Part shown: positions 50,967 through 62,546 of the stretch, in pieces
Position numbering within the stretch: the stretch's first letter is position 1
How the letters are laid out: every line of letters begins with the position of its first letter
NCBI GenBank assembly: GCA_032358255.1
Contig: JAULBX010025275.1
Coordinates: 1-64,000, forward strand
From: Heterotrichella gracilis
Lineage: Eukaryota > Sar > Xanthophyceae > Tribonematales > Xanthonemataceae
Length of the DNA stretch: 64,000 nt
Direction of reading: 5' to 3'
Translations under genes and position numbers: made by a program
Notes under the pieces: generated by a model
The model's database searches: none
What the model was told of the DNA's origin: nothing
The model's input: only the letters and a program-made list of their open reading frames with translations

Positions 50967-51695
50967 GGATCTGCTTTCTGGGAGCGGTGATGGAAGCAGG
51001 GTGACCTAAGCACCGGGTGTGTGGTGTGATTGCTGGACCAAGCTATGTGCCGCTAGACTCTGACTCATGCTGAATTGCAATTTATTAAGTCGTAGAGTTG
51101 CTGTATAGGTTTCTTATTCCAATCAATTGTGACAATTTGCAATGTGCATGATGACAGTACAATTCTTCAAAGTGCACCGTTGGTGCGTTTGCTATGGTCA
51201 CCAGAGGTTGCAACATCCTTTCGACTTTGTTGTGGTTTCAACCTGGAACTATTGCAAGTTCTGGTTCAACCAAATTGGGTACAAGTTATGCGGGTGCAAC
51301 AAGTTTTCTAGCCGTTTCAATCAAGTTGTTGGACGTTGGATGTGAGACTCATTGATATGACATAGAGTTCAACTCTATGTGACAGTGACAGGATCGACTT
51401 GGATCAACGCAAGTCTAATTGAATATGAGCTAACTATAATATGTTACTTGAATAACTGCTTCACTATGATAGTCCAAAGGATCTCCAGTAATTGTGCCTT
51501 GACCAACATGACAGGGTATATGCCACTGTTACTGTAACAATAAATTTAGCCGCCGGCGGGCTGAAACAGCACAACATCAAGTCACCTTCAGTGAACAAAG
51601 TGTCATTAACAAGCCTTAGGCTGAAACAGCACATTACCAGCTAATGAATACAGTTCAAAGCATGGGCAGGGTTCCACGCCATCACCGTAACCCCG
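50967..51695. other. Intergenic between convergent genes, no gene recognised
   Basis: 3' flanks of KAPA synthase and the F-box gene. A/T-rich relative to neighbours, with a local repeat of the words GGCTGAAACAGCACA.CA at about 51560-51640 (two copies). No coding potential. Confidence 0.5.
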
Positions 51696-53879
51696 CTAAT
51701 CTGGCACCCCCCACGGCGCCATCCCAACGCCTTCCATTGCTGCAACCACTGCCCTTCCAGATTCACTTAACCTCTGCAGCTTGGCCTCTAGAGCAGAGGG
51801 GGGGCACCACAGGTCCTGATGGGCAGAGGCATCAAAAGAATGCACCCACACCCCCCCCTTTACAGAAGTCCCAGCCGCATACACACCAGCTGGCACACTT
51901 ACGCGCGGTGGGCACCCCTCCAGCCGCTCCCACAGCCACAGCAGCGCCTTTGCCATGCCCATGCATACCAGCATGCATATTTGCGTGTCGTGTGGCGCAA
52001 GGTAGCAGTATGGGGTGAAGCTATCATCCACAGGCTCCTCAGTGAAAACAGCTCCCACCTTTGCGTCCCCGCCCCAAGCACACCCCACAGTGACTGAGAT
52101 AGGCACCTGAGTCGGCCCTTCGTCCCCCTCTGATGGCCCCTTGATGACCAGGCGCCGCAGCGCGGTGAGCTTGGTGATGCTTGCTGGGAGGCTGAGAGTT
52201 GCCTGCCTTGTCTTGTCATCGTGTACGTCAAGGAAGTTGGGTTTGTATCCCAGGCAAAGGTGGGTGAGGCGCGTGAGTGCACAGATGGCCCCGCCCAATT
52301 CCACCACATCCTGCTGCTCCATCCAGTCAAACAAGGAGATCTCCAACTGCACCAACCCAGTCAAGGCACCCACCCCTTCCGGCATCAATAATGGGAACAC
52401 ATCGTACTCCACACCCTCGCACACCCATTGCATCACGCGCAACGCAGTGAGGCCAGACAGGTACCTCAACGCCCCCAAGCTGGCAGCCCCGGCAGAGTCA
52501 TACATGAACCGATCCAATGCCAGGCTAGCAAGGTTGGGCAGCTGGGCAGGAAACGCACCCACCAGGGGGAGCGACAGCGCCACATCATAACTGCATGCTG
52601 TGTTTATGGTCAGGCGGCGAAGGGAGGTGCTGGAGCTGATGGGCAGCGGGCCTGACTCCCGCCCATTTACTGACCACTGGACCCTGTTCAGCAAGTTGCC
52701 CAGACACAGCTGCAGCTCTTCGAGGTGGGGAAACCACCCGAGGTCTGCCGGGGATGGCACATTCTGGAGGTGGAGGTGGGTCAGCAGAGTGAGATGCCGC
52801 AGCTCGTTGGATGCCGCCTGCGTTGCCGATTCCACCTCCCCAAACTCCGGCAGCGAGTTGAAGAAGTCCGGGAAACACAGCTCCAGGTGCCGCAGCTGCT
52901 TGAGCCCCGCCACGTGTGCCAGCACGCCCCGAATCTTGGGACCACCGACCTCCCAAGTATATATGCCAGGAACCACCACGTCCGCCTTGAGTCGCGTCAG
53001 GTGCGCGCATGCCGTCATGGCGGCCAGCGCGTCGGGCGGAACTCTCCCCAGGCGCAGCCAGCGCAGCGAAGAGCCAAGCCCGAGGATGGAGGCGATAGCC
53101 GTGCTGTGCGTGTCGATGGGATCTGAAGGGTAGGGCACCTCGCGCGGGAGCCACAGGTGCTGCACGCAGGGCATGCGGGGCAGCAGCCAGCGGGCGAGGA
53201 GGGCGTAGTAGATGGCTGATGGGCGGGTCAGGCATAGCCTCACTATCGGCTCATTGGTGTACCCTTCGACGCAGGCCCAACTGAGTGCGTCTGGCACCTG
53301 TGGGGGGTGGGCGAGGGGAGGGATGCTCAGCGCACAGGTGGGTTGTGAGATCCATGGTGGGCCAACGCACAGACAAGGGTAATAATATATGATGGGAGTA
53401 TTATGTCTCATTACCGTCGGCACTGGCACTACGGGGTGTGGGTGCCCTATACTCACAGTATAGAGCACCCACACCCCAAATTTGGTTGCCACCACCCAAA
53501 CCCCAGCAGAGGATGCACAGCTTTTGCCACAGGGAAGCGCAAGCCCACGTCTCAATAACATGGTATATGTATGCCAAGATTGGACTGTTTTGGCGCTGCG
53601 TGTGCGCGGCTGGGTGCTAAGCAGGCTATACTCCTGACACGCGCGTAACCCCTAATAAATTGTCTTAAACAGAGATGCTGGCAGACGACTCACCTGCACA
53701 TCCTCCCACATGGGCGAGGGGCCCACGCTGAGGCGGTGCCAAGCCTTGCACACCAGCGGCACAGACCGGACTCTGTCCCCCAGTGGGATCAGCGCCAGTA
53801 TGGACGGGAGGAGTTCGGGGGGCAGTGCGTGGATGGTGGTGGTGGCGCTTGGCGCTTCCAATTGGGGCACAGTGGCCAT
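51696..53879 (-). CDS. F-box/leucine-rich repeat protein, family 2 (intact copy)
   Basis: Likely SCF substrate adaptor, target unknown. Exon 1, 53879-53694 (62 codons), carries the F-box: IHALPPELLPSILALIPLGD then RSVPLVCKAWHRLSVGPSPM. Exon 2, 53297-51696, carries the rest; about 595 residues. Exon 2 contains LARWLLPRMPCVQHLWLP, then repeats such as LRRLTINTACS, LPNLASLALDRF, LTALRVMQWV and LTRLTHLCLGY, and a conserved C-terminal block (WLWERLEGCPPRVSVP and GVWVHSFDASAHQDLWCPP). The intron sits just after WEDVQ, the same place as in the two decayed paralogues at 55762 and 59553. The reading frame is open throughout, so this is the functional member visible here. Confidence 0.85.
53433..53477. 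repeat. Near-perfect 45-nt hairpin in the F-box gene intron
   Basis: Arms of 21 bases (left starts GGGGTGTGGGTGCCCTATAC) with one mismatch flank a 3-base loop, CAC. It lies near the middle of intron 1. In RNA it would form a strong stem; the arm length resembles a small-RNA precursor or a very short inverted-repeat element. Confidence 0.88.
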
Positions 53880-55761
53880 GGCGCAGGCGTGTACCGGCCT
53901 GCGCTGTGGGAGGGCAGTTAGTAACTGTGTTCCAGCAGTACGGATGAGCAGCCACCCTGGCAAAGCTTCCGCCAACCAGCCCCGCCAATTTTGGGAGCTA
54001 AATGCTGCAGGCGCGGCTGTGGGGTTGCCCATCCCACACTAGAGGGCGCCCCCACAGTGGAAACCACCGAGGTACAAACAGTAATGTGCCTTAAAATGTA
54101 TCACAACCAGACCACCTTGCTAGGCATAGTAAGCGGCAAGATTCAGTGGTGACAGCCGGGAATACGCAGCAGCAGGTGCGGTAAAGGGCGCTTGTAGCCT
54201 TGGCGGGGTGGCGGCCATGGCAATGCATGCCATGCCACCTGACTGGGTGGTGGTCCTGCGAGTGCCCTAGGGTAGATATAACGGTACTGCATTATTCACT
54301 CACACGGCTATCAGCGCGGCAATCCCTGCACTCTGGTGCAGCACCGTCGATGGCCATGCATACATAATGCATGCATATAATTATGCATGCGTGGGTACCT
54401 GTCGCGTTGAAGGGTTCGCCTTGGGGGCACTGCCACCACTCATGCAGCTAGTTGCGGTACGTGGGAACGTTTTAACCTCTGTGGGGATACGTGGGCGAGG
54501 AGCGGGGAGTCGGAGCAGGTTTCGTGCTAAGGCCTCTGGTTATACCACAGCAACAAAGCGTCGAAAACATCTGCCAGCATTATGTTTCCAGGTCTGGAGT
54601 GCTAGATTACTCTGCTGCAAGCACATCAGGGCAGCATCTGAGCAAAGGTTACCGAATTACCCTGAGCAGTGGTGTGGACAAAAGTTTGAGCAGGCGGTTT
54701 TGTCAGCAGCCTGCCAGCAGCTGGACAAAACACTTTGTTTTTTTATTTGTGCACAACTTGGGGAGAGTGTCCAAACTGTCCCAAAGCTCGTCAAACTCTG
54801 TATTGGGTGCCTCAAACCTCGCAGCCGGACAGTCACACTGTCATGACGTGCTTGCAGTGTATTCCTAGCGACTGGTCAGGTGTTGCTCACCAGACAAAGG
54901 TTGCCGTCGAGACTTAAATATACGCCCATATTGGTGTCCTGCTCCCTCGTTCCTAAAACCACCCCTCCACCCCCTGAGACACTGTGCTTGGCTGTGGCGA
55001 ACTAAAGCCTGAGCGGCGACGAGTGTCTCAAAACCAGCCCTTCAACTCAACGCGACACCGAAACCGATGCATGCATTTGCCGGGTCCTCGAGGTGCGCCC
55101 ACTGGAATGCTGCCCGCCCACCCACCTCCCGCCCACTATGCACAAGGAGCTCTGCGATGTTCTTCGTATGGGTGAAGGATGCTGTATTGTTATGGCTAGC
55201 CCTAGAACGCTCACAGGAACACCTCCACCTGTCTCACTCGCAGATGCATGCATGCACTCAGGCTGAGACTCTCACCCTGCCCTTTGCCAAACCTATTGCT
55301 CCCGGCTGTTATCCAGTAATTCTTGCCGCGTCCTTTATCCAATGGGGTGGGTGAGAGAGCATATGGTTCAGCTGGTGGGTAACTTCAGCGCCCAGGACCT
55401 GGTGACATCAGTGCACATGGTGCCAGGGCTCTTGAAAAAAAAATATTTTCACCTGGGAGTAGCTGAAATGGTAGACACCGTACTAAATGTCACGGTGGCT
55501 CATTGTTTCGACTCCATTGGTATGTGCATGCCCTACGTGGGTTTACAGCTGGGCTCTCATAAGCCGCAAAAACCCTAAACCCTAAAACCCTAAGCCCTAA
55601 ACAGCAAGCTCTGGGCAGCACCTCAAGGTCTCCAAAATTGACCGCGCCTGTTGGGGCAAACGGTGCAAGAGTGACTGCTCATCCGCCAGCAGTGCTGGAA
55701 CTCAGTAGCTGACTGCTGTGTCCCAACGGCGCAGGCCACACATACCTTGCACCAATGGGTC
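53880..55761. other. Intergenic between divergent family 2 F-box genes
   Basis: 1.9 kb holding the promoters of the intact F-box gene and the first decayed copy. Telomere-like words (AACCCTAAACCCTAAAACCC) occur at 55570-55602. The stretch 55640-55710 faintly resembles the LINE-like trailer. Plus-strand frames at 54367-54868 overlap each other and match nothing known. Confidence 0.5.
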
Positions 55762-58156
55762 ATGGCGGATGCGCCCCAGGTAGAGGATCTTCTGAAGCCA
55801 GTGGCCACCACCACCATCCACGTGCTGCCCCCCGAGCTCCTTCAGTTCATACTGGGCCTGCCGGAATTGACTTTGGGTGACAGGGTGCGATCCGTGCTGC
55901 TAGTTTGTAAGGAATGGCACCGTCTCAGCCTGGGCCCATCGGCCATGTGGGAGGATGTGCAGGTGAGCAGACTGCTGACCCCCCTTGTCTGTGATAATAT
56001 CCTTTAGGGCTGCTTACATGGCTATCAGCAAACAGCCAGTTTAGCAATCTGTGTGGCACACCTGATGCCAAGCTATCACAATTAGTAGCAGGCTTCAAGC
56101 AATTCAGCCAAAAGTAGCAGCCTTGCACATGCGGCGCCAACCATTATCATTTTGGCAATGATCATACCTATATGAAAGGATGTGCTGACGAGCCGATTGC
56201 TGGCCATTTTGTCCGCATATATAATAATGTTTATATAAAAAGCGATTATGGTGAAATAGTAAGGAATTAAACTTTATATATTATTTTTTCATGTAATTCA
56301 TAAATGCACATTTCAGAACCGAGCCAGCCTTGCACATGCGGCGCCAAGCAGTTATACCCTGGTACTGCTTTCAATCTAGTTCACCGCGTGGGCGCGTGTA
56401 TTGTGTGGCGAGCGATGTACATCCCTCTTTAGGGGCAGCTTGGGTGGTGGCAGCCCACAGTCCCATCCCTTCGAGCCAATGCAGAGGGTCTCTGTGGGCC
56501 CAGCCAGGCACCAATGCACTGACCATCCTCCCCCTGCGCCCCCCTTGCCACAGGTGCAAGACGCGCTCAGCTGGGCACGCATCCACCGGTGCAGCCAAGA
56601 TCCACGCACCCACCTCGAGCAGTCCCGCCCACCAGCTGCCGACTACGCGCTTCTCGCCAGCTGGCTGCTGCCCCGCATGCCCTGTGTGCAGCGCCTGGGC
56701 CTCCCGCACACATCAGGCTGCCGCACCAGCGACCATAGCACGGCCATCACCTCCATCCTCAGACTCGGCTCCTCACTGCAACAGCTGCATCTGGGGAGCG
56801 TGGCGCCCGACACGCTGGTCGCCCTGTCGGCATGCGTGCACCTGACGCAACTGCAGGTGCACATAGAGGATGTCCCTGACTCCACTTGGCACGAATCTGG
56901 GCCCAAGATCCAGAGCGGGCTGGCCCATGTGGCCGAGCTCACACAGCTGCGGTGCCTGGAGCTGGCTGTTCCAGTCTTCAGCAAGTCGATTGTTTGCCTC
57001 TACAGGCCGGGATGGCCGAGGGAGGAGCTGCTCTTGACAATGCAGGCGGCTTCCGACCAGCTGCGCCACCTCACTCTGCTCACACAATTGCACCTTGCAA
57101 ATCTGCCGACCCCGGCGGACCTCCATTGGTTCCCTGCCTGGATGGTCTCCAAATGGACCTTAGTGACTTGCTGATGGAGTCCTTATGGATGGAAAATGAG
57201 GAGTTGTCAGTCCCACTTCCCATCCGCTCAAGCACCTCCCTATGCAGGCTGACCATACGTGCAGGCTGCAGCGATGGATATGCACCATGGCTCCCCCCGA
57301 TTGGCGCACTTCCCACTCAGCTCCCAAACCTTGCCAGCCTCGCACTGGAAGGTTTCCGAGAGGATGAGTATGGTAGTGCCAGCCTGGGGGCGTTGTGCAT
57401 GCTGTCTGGCCTCACAGCCTTGCGCGTGGTCTAGTGGCTGGGGGAGTATCAGAAATACGAGGACATTTTCCCTGTGATGCCTGTGGGGGTGGGTGCCCTG
57501 ACAAGGCTGGTGCAGCTTGAGCTGTCATTGTTTGACACGTTGGTAGACCTAGTGGAATTGGACTGGGACATCTGTGCACTCAGGCGCCTCACCCGCCTTT
57601 GCTTGGGATACACGCTCCATGTCTATGACATGCGCGGCGGCGGCAAGACAGTGCAGGCGACTCTCAGCCTTCCAGCAAGCATCACTACCCTCACTGCGCT
57701 GCAACACCTGGTCATTAAAGAGGGTGGCGGAGAGCCGACATGCGTGTTTATATCAGTCACGGTGGAGTGTTACTAGGAGGAGCTTCCGGCAAAGGTGGGA
57801 GCAGTGTTCACTCACGAGCCCACGGATGACACCTTCACCCCTACTGCTACCTTGGGCCATGCTTCGCACAAGTGAGCGTGGGTCAATGCGCTGACATGGC
57901 GTGTGCGCTGCTGTGGCTGTGGGAGCGGCTGGAGGGGTGCCCACCGCGCGTAAGTGTGCCAATGTTTGACTCGCCTGGGACCAGCTTAGAGGTGGCGGGC
58001 GTGTGGGTTCACTCCTTTAATGCCGCTGCCCATGGGGAGCTGTGGTGTCCCCCGGCTAAGCTGGCTGGCAAGCTGAAGAGGTTGGTGGTGCCAGGTGCAG
58101 CCTTGAGAGGCTTGGCGGCAGCGCCATGGGGTGTGCCAGGGCCAAGGCTGAAATAG
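55762..58156 (+). pseudogene. Decayed F-box/LRR family 2 copy
   Basis: Paralogue of the gene at 51696. Exon 1 is 55762-55962, with an intact F-box (IHVLPPELLQFILGLPELTL, LVCKEWHRLSLGPSAM). Exon 2 starts at 56554 after a good acceptor and runs to about 58156. Exon 2 is broken. The frame shifts by one near 57128-57140 (after LANLPTPADLHWFP), an in-frame TAG follows at 57432-57434 (after LSGLTALRVV), a second TAG lies at 57774-57776, and another shift between 57776 and 57875 is needed to reach the conserved tail (LLWLWERLEGCPPRVSVP). All domains are still recognisable, so the decay is fairly recent. A truncated F-box protein could still be made. Confidence 0.8.
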
Positions 58157-59552
58157 TAGGTAGCATGATGGCAGGGTGTAACAGGGGCACTTTGCCCACT
58201 TCTGGGAGGGCCCATGTGTTTTTGGCCTAACAGTATGAATGAAGGGTAGCAGTTTCATGGGAGTTCAGGGGCGTGAAAGGGAACGTGCGAAGGCAGAGTT
58301 TGGAGGGGGTGGGGGACTCAGCATTAGGGGAAATCCATTTGTTGGACCAATATCATATGAGCGCTATTTGGCAAAATATGACATAATATGTTATGTTTCA
58401 TGTATGGAACGGCTCGAGGAGCCACGATTCTTGAGGTTTAACCACGTTGATGTTATCCTTGGGTAATAAAAACTTCACGCTCACTAAATTGGGGCTGCTG
58501 GCAGTCCGGTGGTTTGTTGCCAGTTGCACACTGTGGTAAATAATTGTGTTGAACACATTTATCTACCACGTGTTTGCACAGTGTGCAACTGACGACAGCC
58601 CCCATTTTAGTAAAAGAATTTGCTTTTATCACAATATTATATGTAAATGTGCGTACTGTTATGTAATCTGGCCATCTGCCCGGCCTTACATACAAGCTTG
58701 CAGAATGTACATGCAAGCTGATTCTTTCCGACTGGTGTGGTGGTTCTTGAGCATCTTGCTGTGGAGCCAGATTGGTGTCCTGCCTATGAAAAGAGAGCTG
58801 TCCTCCCTTTCCCCACTCACACCTCCCCCCGGCTCCAAGCAAAATCTTGCCCACGGATCTAAATAGCGGCGCAAGGACTGAGCAGCGGCAAAGGCTTAAG
58901 GTTGAGCCATCACAGGTAACCATGCATGCACCATACATGCACGCTTGAATTGCACCCAGGAGCTGCATGGAAGGGCACAGGTGGCACGGCTTTGCTACTG
59001 GTATGGGTGCAGTATGAGGTTATCGTTGTGGCCAGCAATAGGACGCTCACCAAGTGGACCGCCATTGCTCACATGCACGCATATGGACGCAGTGCATGGG
59101 CTCTCAACCTGCCCTTTATCACCTCTGCTGCTGGACATCCCGGCTGTTAAATAGTGGTGACTGCCTAAATCCCTGTTAAAGTGGGTGGTTGAAAGGGGAT
59201 TAATTGCAATGGTGGACAGGTTCAACTTGCATGCACATACACCACTGCTCCTGCGGGCACGGCTCGTGGTGTTGAGTGTTGAGTGTGGTTTGGTATATTT
59301 AGATACGCTCTCTGCCAGACTTGGTGGTCACAATGCTGTTGGTGTGTTCATGCACTGTTTAGGGTTTAGGGTTTCAGAAAGCTGGGCAACTGTATCAGCA
59401 ACAACTGCACCAGCCCACAACGTCAAAATGGCAGGGCTGGGTGGCGCAAGCTGTGCAAGGGCGCCTACTCATGCGCCTGCAAATTTTTGATCTCTCGTGA
59501 TGGACCAACTAACCTGTCCGGTGGTGCAGGCCAGCGTGTACCTGCATTAGCC
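58157..59552. other. Intergenic between two decayed F-box copies
   Basis: No gene recognised. Parts resemble the region 5' of the first copy (GGGTG.A..ATGAGG..AT.GTTGTGGC..GC and CTCTC..CCTGCCCTTT near 58990-59120 versus 55150-55290), so the duplication included upstream DNA. Confidence 0.5.
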
Positions 59553-61753
59553 ATGGCTGATGTGCCCCAAGTGGAGGAGCCAGTGGGCACCACCACTATC
59601 CACGCGCTGTCCCCTGACATCCTCCAGTCCATACTGCTTCTGCCGGGAATGACCCTGGGGGACAGGGTGCGATCCGTGCCGCTGGTGTGCAAGGCCTGGC
59701 GCGATCTCAGCCAGGACCCATCGGCCTTGTGGGAGGACCTACAGGTGAGCAGACTGCTGGCCCTTTTGTTGAGAAATAATGTATTTGATGACTGTTATTT
59801 TGAACTTTATTGGAACATTTTCCTTCATAGAATGCACATTCCATAACATAGCCAGCCTTGCACATGCGGCCCCAGCCAGTTATGTCTGGCAGCTTGTCAG
59901 GAAGATAACGTGTTAGGGTAACTAGTAAGCCATAAATGTACTTACTAATTAGTTGTACTTGTACTTATTTACACAAGGAAGCAATGTGTTACTTAGTAAG
60001 AGGGCATGGCATGTTTGTGCTTTCCAAACAGCTCTCCGTTCTGCTGCTACCTCTTTCACCCTGCGCTATGACCTGACCCTTCTTCCTCGCCACAGGTGCC
60101 AGGCGTGCTTCGCTGGACAAGCAATGTCAATTACGCAGAGGTGCAAATCACGTACCTCCAGCTGTCCCGCCCGCCGTCCGCCTACTACGCGCTCCTCGCC
60201 CGCTGGCTGCTGCCCCGCATGCCCTGCGTTCAGCACCTGTGGCTTCCGCTCACTCAACGCTGGTCCTCGGAACCCAAAGGCGACCACACCGCAGCCATCG
60301 CTTCCATTCTGAGGCTCGGCTCCTCGCTGCGGCAGCTACACCTGGGATGCGGGGCGCCCGACGCGCTAGCTCCCCTGACGGCATGCGTGCACTTGACGCG
60401 GCTCAAGGTGCACATAGAGGTTCCTGGCGCAATGACTTGGCAGCGTAATGGACCCAAAATCGAGGAGGGGGTGGCCCATGTGGCAGCTGTCAAGCAGCTG
60501 AGGCACCTGGAGCTGTCCATCAGAGACTCAATTGAGTCGGTGCGGGCTAATGGACAGTATGGGGAGCTGGCTTCGGACATGCAGGGGGTTTCTGACCAGC
60601 TCCACGATCTCACACAGCTCACATGCCTGCGCCTGGGCCACCTGCCTGCCCCGACGAGTCTCGAGCGCTACCCCAGCTTGGAGGTCCTTCGGCTGGACTT
60701 TGGCGAGCTCCTCAGCCATGTCCAATGGATGGCAAACGACCGGGTGGCAGCCTCGCTCCCCATTGGCTCCAGCGCCTCTCTTCGCAGCCTGGCCCTCCAC
60801 ACAGCATGCGATCCGCATGGGGACGGGATAGTACTGCTGCTCCCCTCGGTGGACCCCGTTCGTGCTCAGTTTCCCAACCTTGCTAGCCTGGCACTGGACA
60901 GTTTTGTGGAAGATTCCTATGAGGTTGGGGTTTCCAGCCTGGTGGCATTGAGCGTGCTGTCCGACCTCACGGCGCTGCGCGTGGTGCAGTGGATGGTGGA
61001 GGAGATTTATTACGATGGAATGCTATCGCCACTGATGGTAGAGGGGATGGCCGCCTTGACTGCCCTCGTGGATCTGGAGCTGTAATACTTTGACGGGACC
61101 AAGTGTGGGGGTTTTCAGGGGGACCTGGTGGAACTAAAGTGGGGTATCGACAGGCTCACCCGCCTGACCCGCCTTTGCTTAGGGTACTCACCCGTTTACC
61201 CTTCCCATGCCAACAAAGCCATGACAGTGCAAGCAACTCTCGCCCTTCCAGCAAACATCACGACCCTCACAGCGCTGCAGCGCCTGGTGGTCAAGGGCCC
61301 ATTGGAGCTTTACGCTGAGATGGCATTGGTGCCCATCTCTTTGAGAATGGAATGCCTAGGGCAGGAGGCAATGGTGGGCGCAATTTTCTCTCATGAACCT
61401 ACCAATGGCAGCTTCACCCCCTATTGCTACATAGAACATACCAGGCTGGAGTGGGCGGGGGTGAATGTCGGGCCATGGCGGGCGCGCTGCTGTACATGTG
61501 GTTGTGGGAGCGTCTGGAGAGGTGCCCACCGCGCGTCAGTGCGCCAATTCTTGAAGCACCTGGGCTCAGCTTAGAAGTGGCGGGTGTGTGGGTTCAATCC
61601 TTCGATGCCGCTGCCCATGGGGAGCTGTGGTGTCAGCCAGCTGAGCTGGCTGACAAGCTCAAGAGGGTGGTAGTACCAGGATCTGCGACAGCCTTCGCCC
61701 CGGCAGGCAGGGCGATAGCACTGTGGGGGGTGCCAGGGCCATGGATGAACTAA
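59553..61753 (+). pseudogene. Decayed F-box/LRR family 2 copy, nearly intact
   Basis: Second paralogue. Exon 1 is 59553-59744 (F-box IHALSPDILQSILLLPGMTL, LVCKAWRDLSQDPSAL) and exon 2 is 60096 to about 61753. Exon 2 is open for 329 codons to a TAA at 61083-61085 (after LTALVDLEL), directly after which the family sequence resumes in the same frame (YFDGTK, then LTRLTRLCLGY). A frame change near 61450-61470 is needed to reach the conserved tail (LLYMWLWERLERCPPRVSAP). So there are only two lesions in about 600 codons. A protein lacking the last third could be produced; the alternative is sequence error at these two sites. Confidence 0.78.
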
Positions 61754-62546
61754 TAGCTCGCATGATGGCAGGGTATGCGGAGGCGCTTTGTCCACTTTTG
61801 GGAGAGCTAGCTATCGAGCTCGTGTGTTTTTTGCTTGCCAATGGTGTCACGTGAATGAAGGGTAGCAGGTGCGTAGCAGGGTAGGAGTTTTATAGCAGTT
61901 CCAGTTGACAACAATGTACTGGGGTTATTGACGTGCGCAATTTTTGAATCCTACACAGGGGTGTCAAGAAAATACTTCATACTTAAAAGGGTCAATTTGT
62001 CAGTCTCAGGGCCCATCCTTTTGGGCATTGTTCCATAAACCCTCCCTCAACCTTGCAAGGGCACATCGTGGCAGGATGCGGTGGAACAGCTCTTGGTGTT
62101 GTCTCTGAACTGTACTAGCGTTCTGAGCAAGACTGACCTGTTATGTCCAGTTTTGTATACAGTTTCTCAAAATCTCTCTCGTCTCAAAAAAACCTTTTCA
62201 AGGTTCAAAACTCCAACCCTAAACCAGGGTGACCACCTGCCGCAAACCGCCTTACGAACGGCGGCATATGTCACGAATTTTCGTCAAGACAACTAATTGT
62301 ACAGTATTTGTTTCGACACGTAAACAGTCATACAAGTTGCCAGAGACTCCAGTTATGCTGTTTCCTGGACTTGCACCACACCCTGTCGTACACCGTGTGC
62401 TGGATGGAGCTGTTGAACCCCCTTTGACTGGCGTCACAATGTTTCACACGGTCAGCCATGACTTACTGCCACGGCCACTTGTGGTCTGCTCGTTTAAACG
62501 TTGTGGTGTGTACTACCTGACTCTCTGATATTATTGGTAAGCCATC
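61754..62546. other. Intergenic: katanin p80 promoter region
   Basis: 3' flank of the decayed F-box copy and upstream region of the katanin gene. No gene or clear promoter element recognised. Confidence 0.5.

Noticed and set aside
57432-61085. In-frame stops in the two F-box copies as programmed readthrough or selenocysteine
   Set aside because: The stops are TAG and TAA, not TGA, and frameshifts occur as well; decay is the simpler reading.
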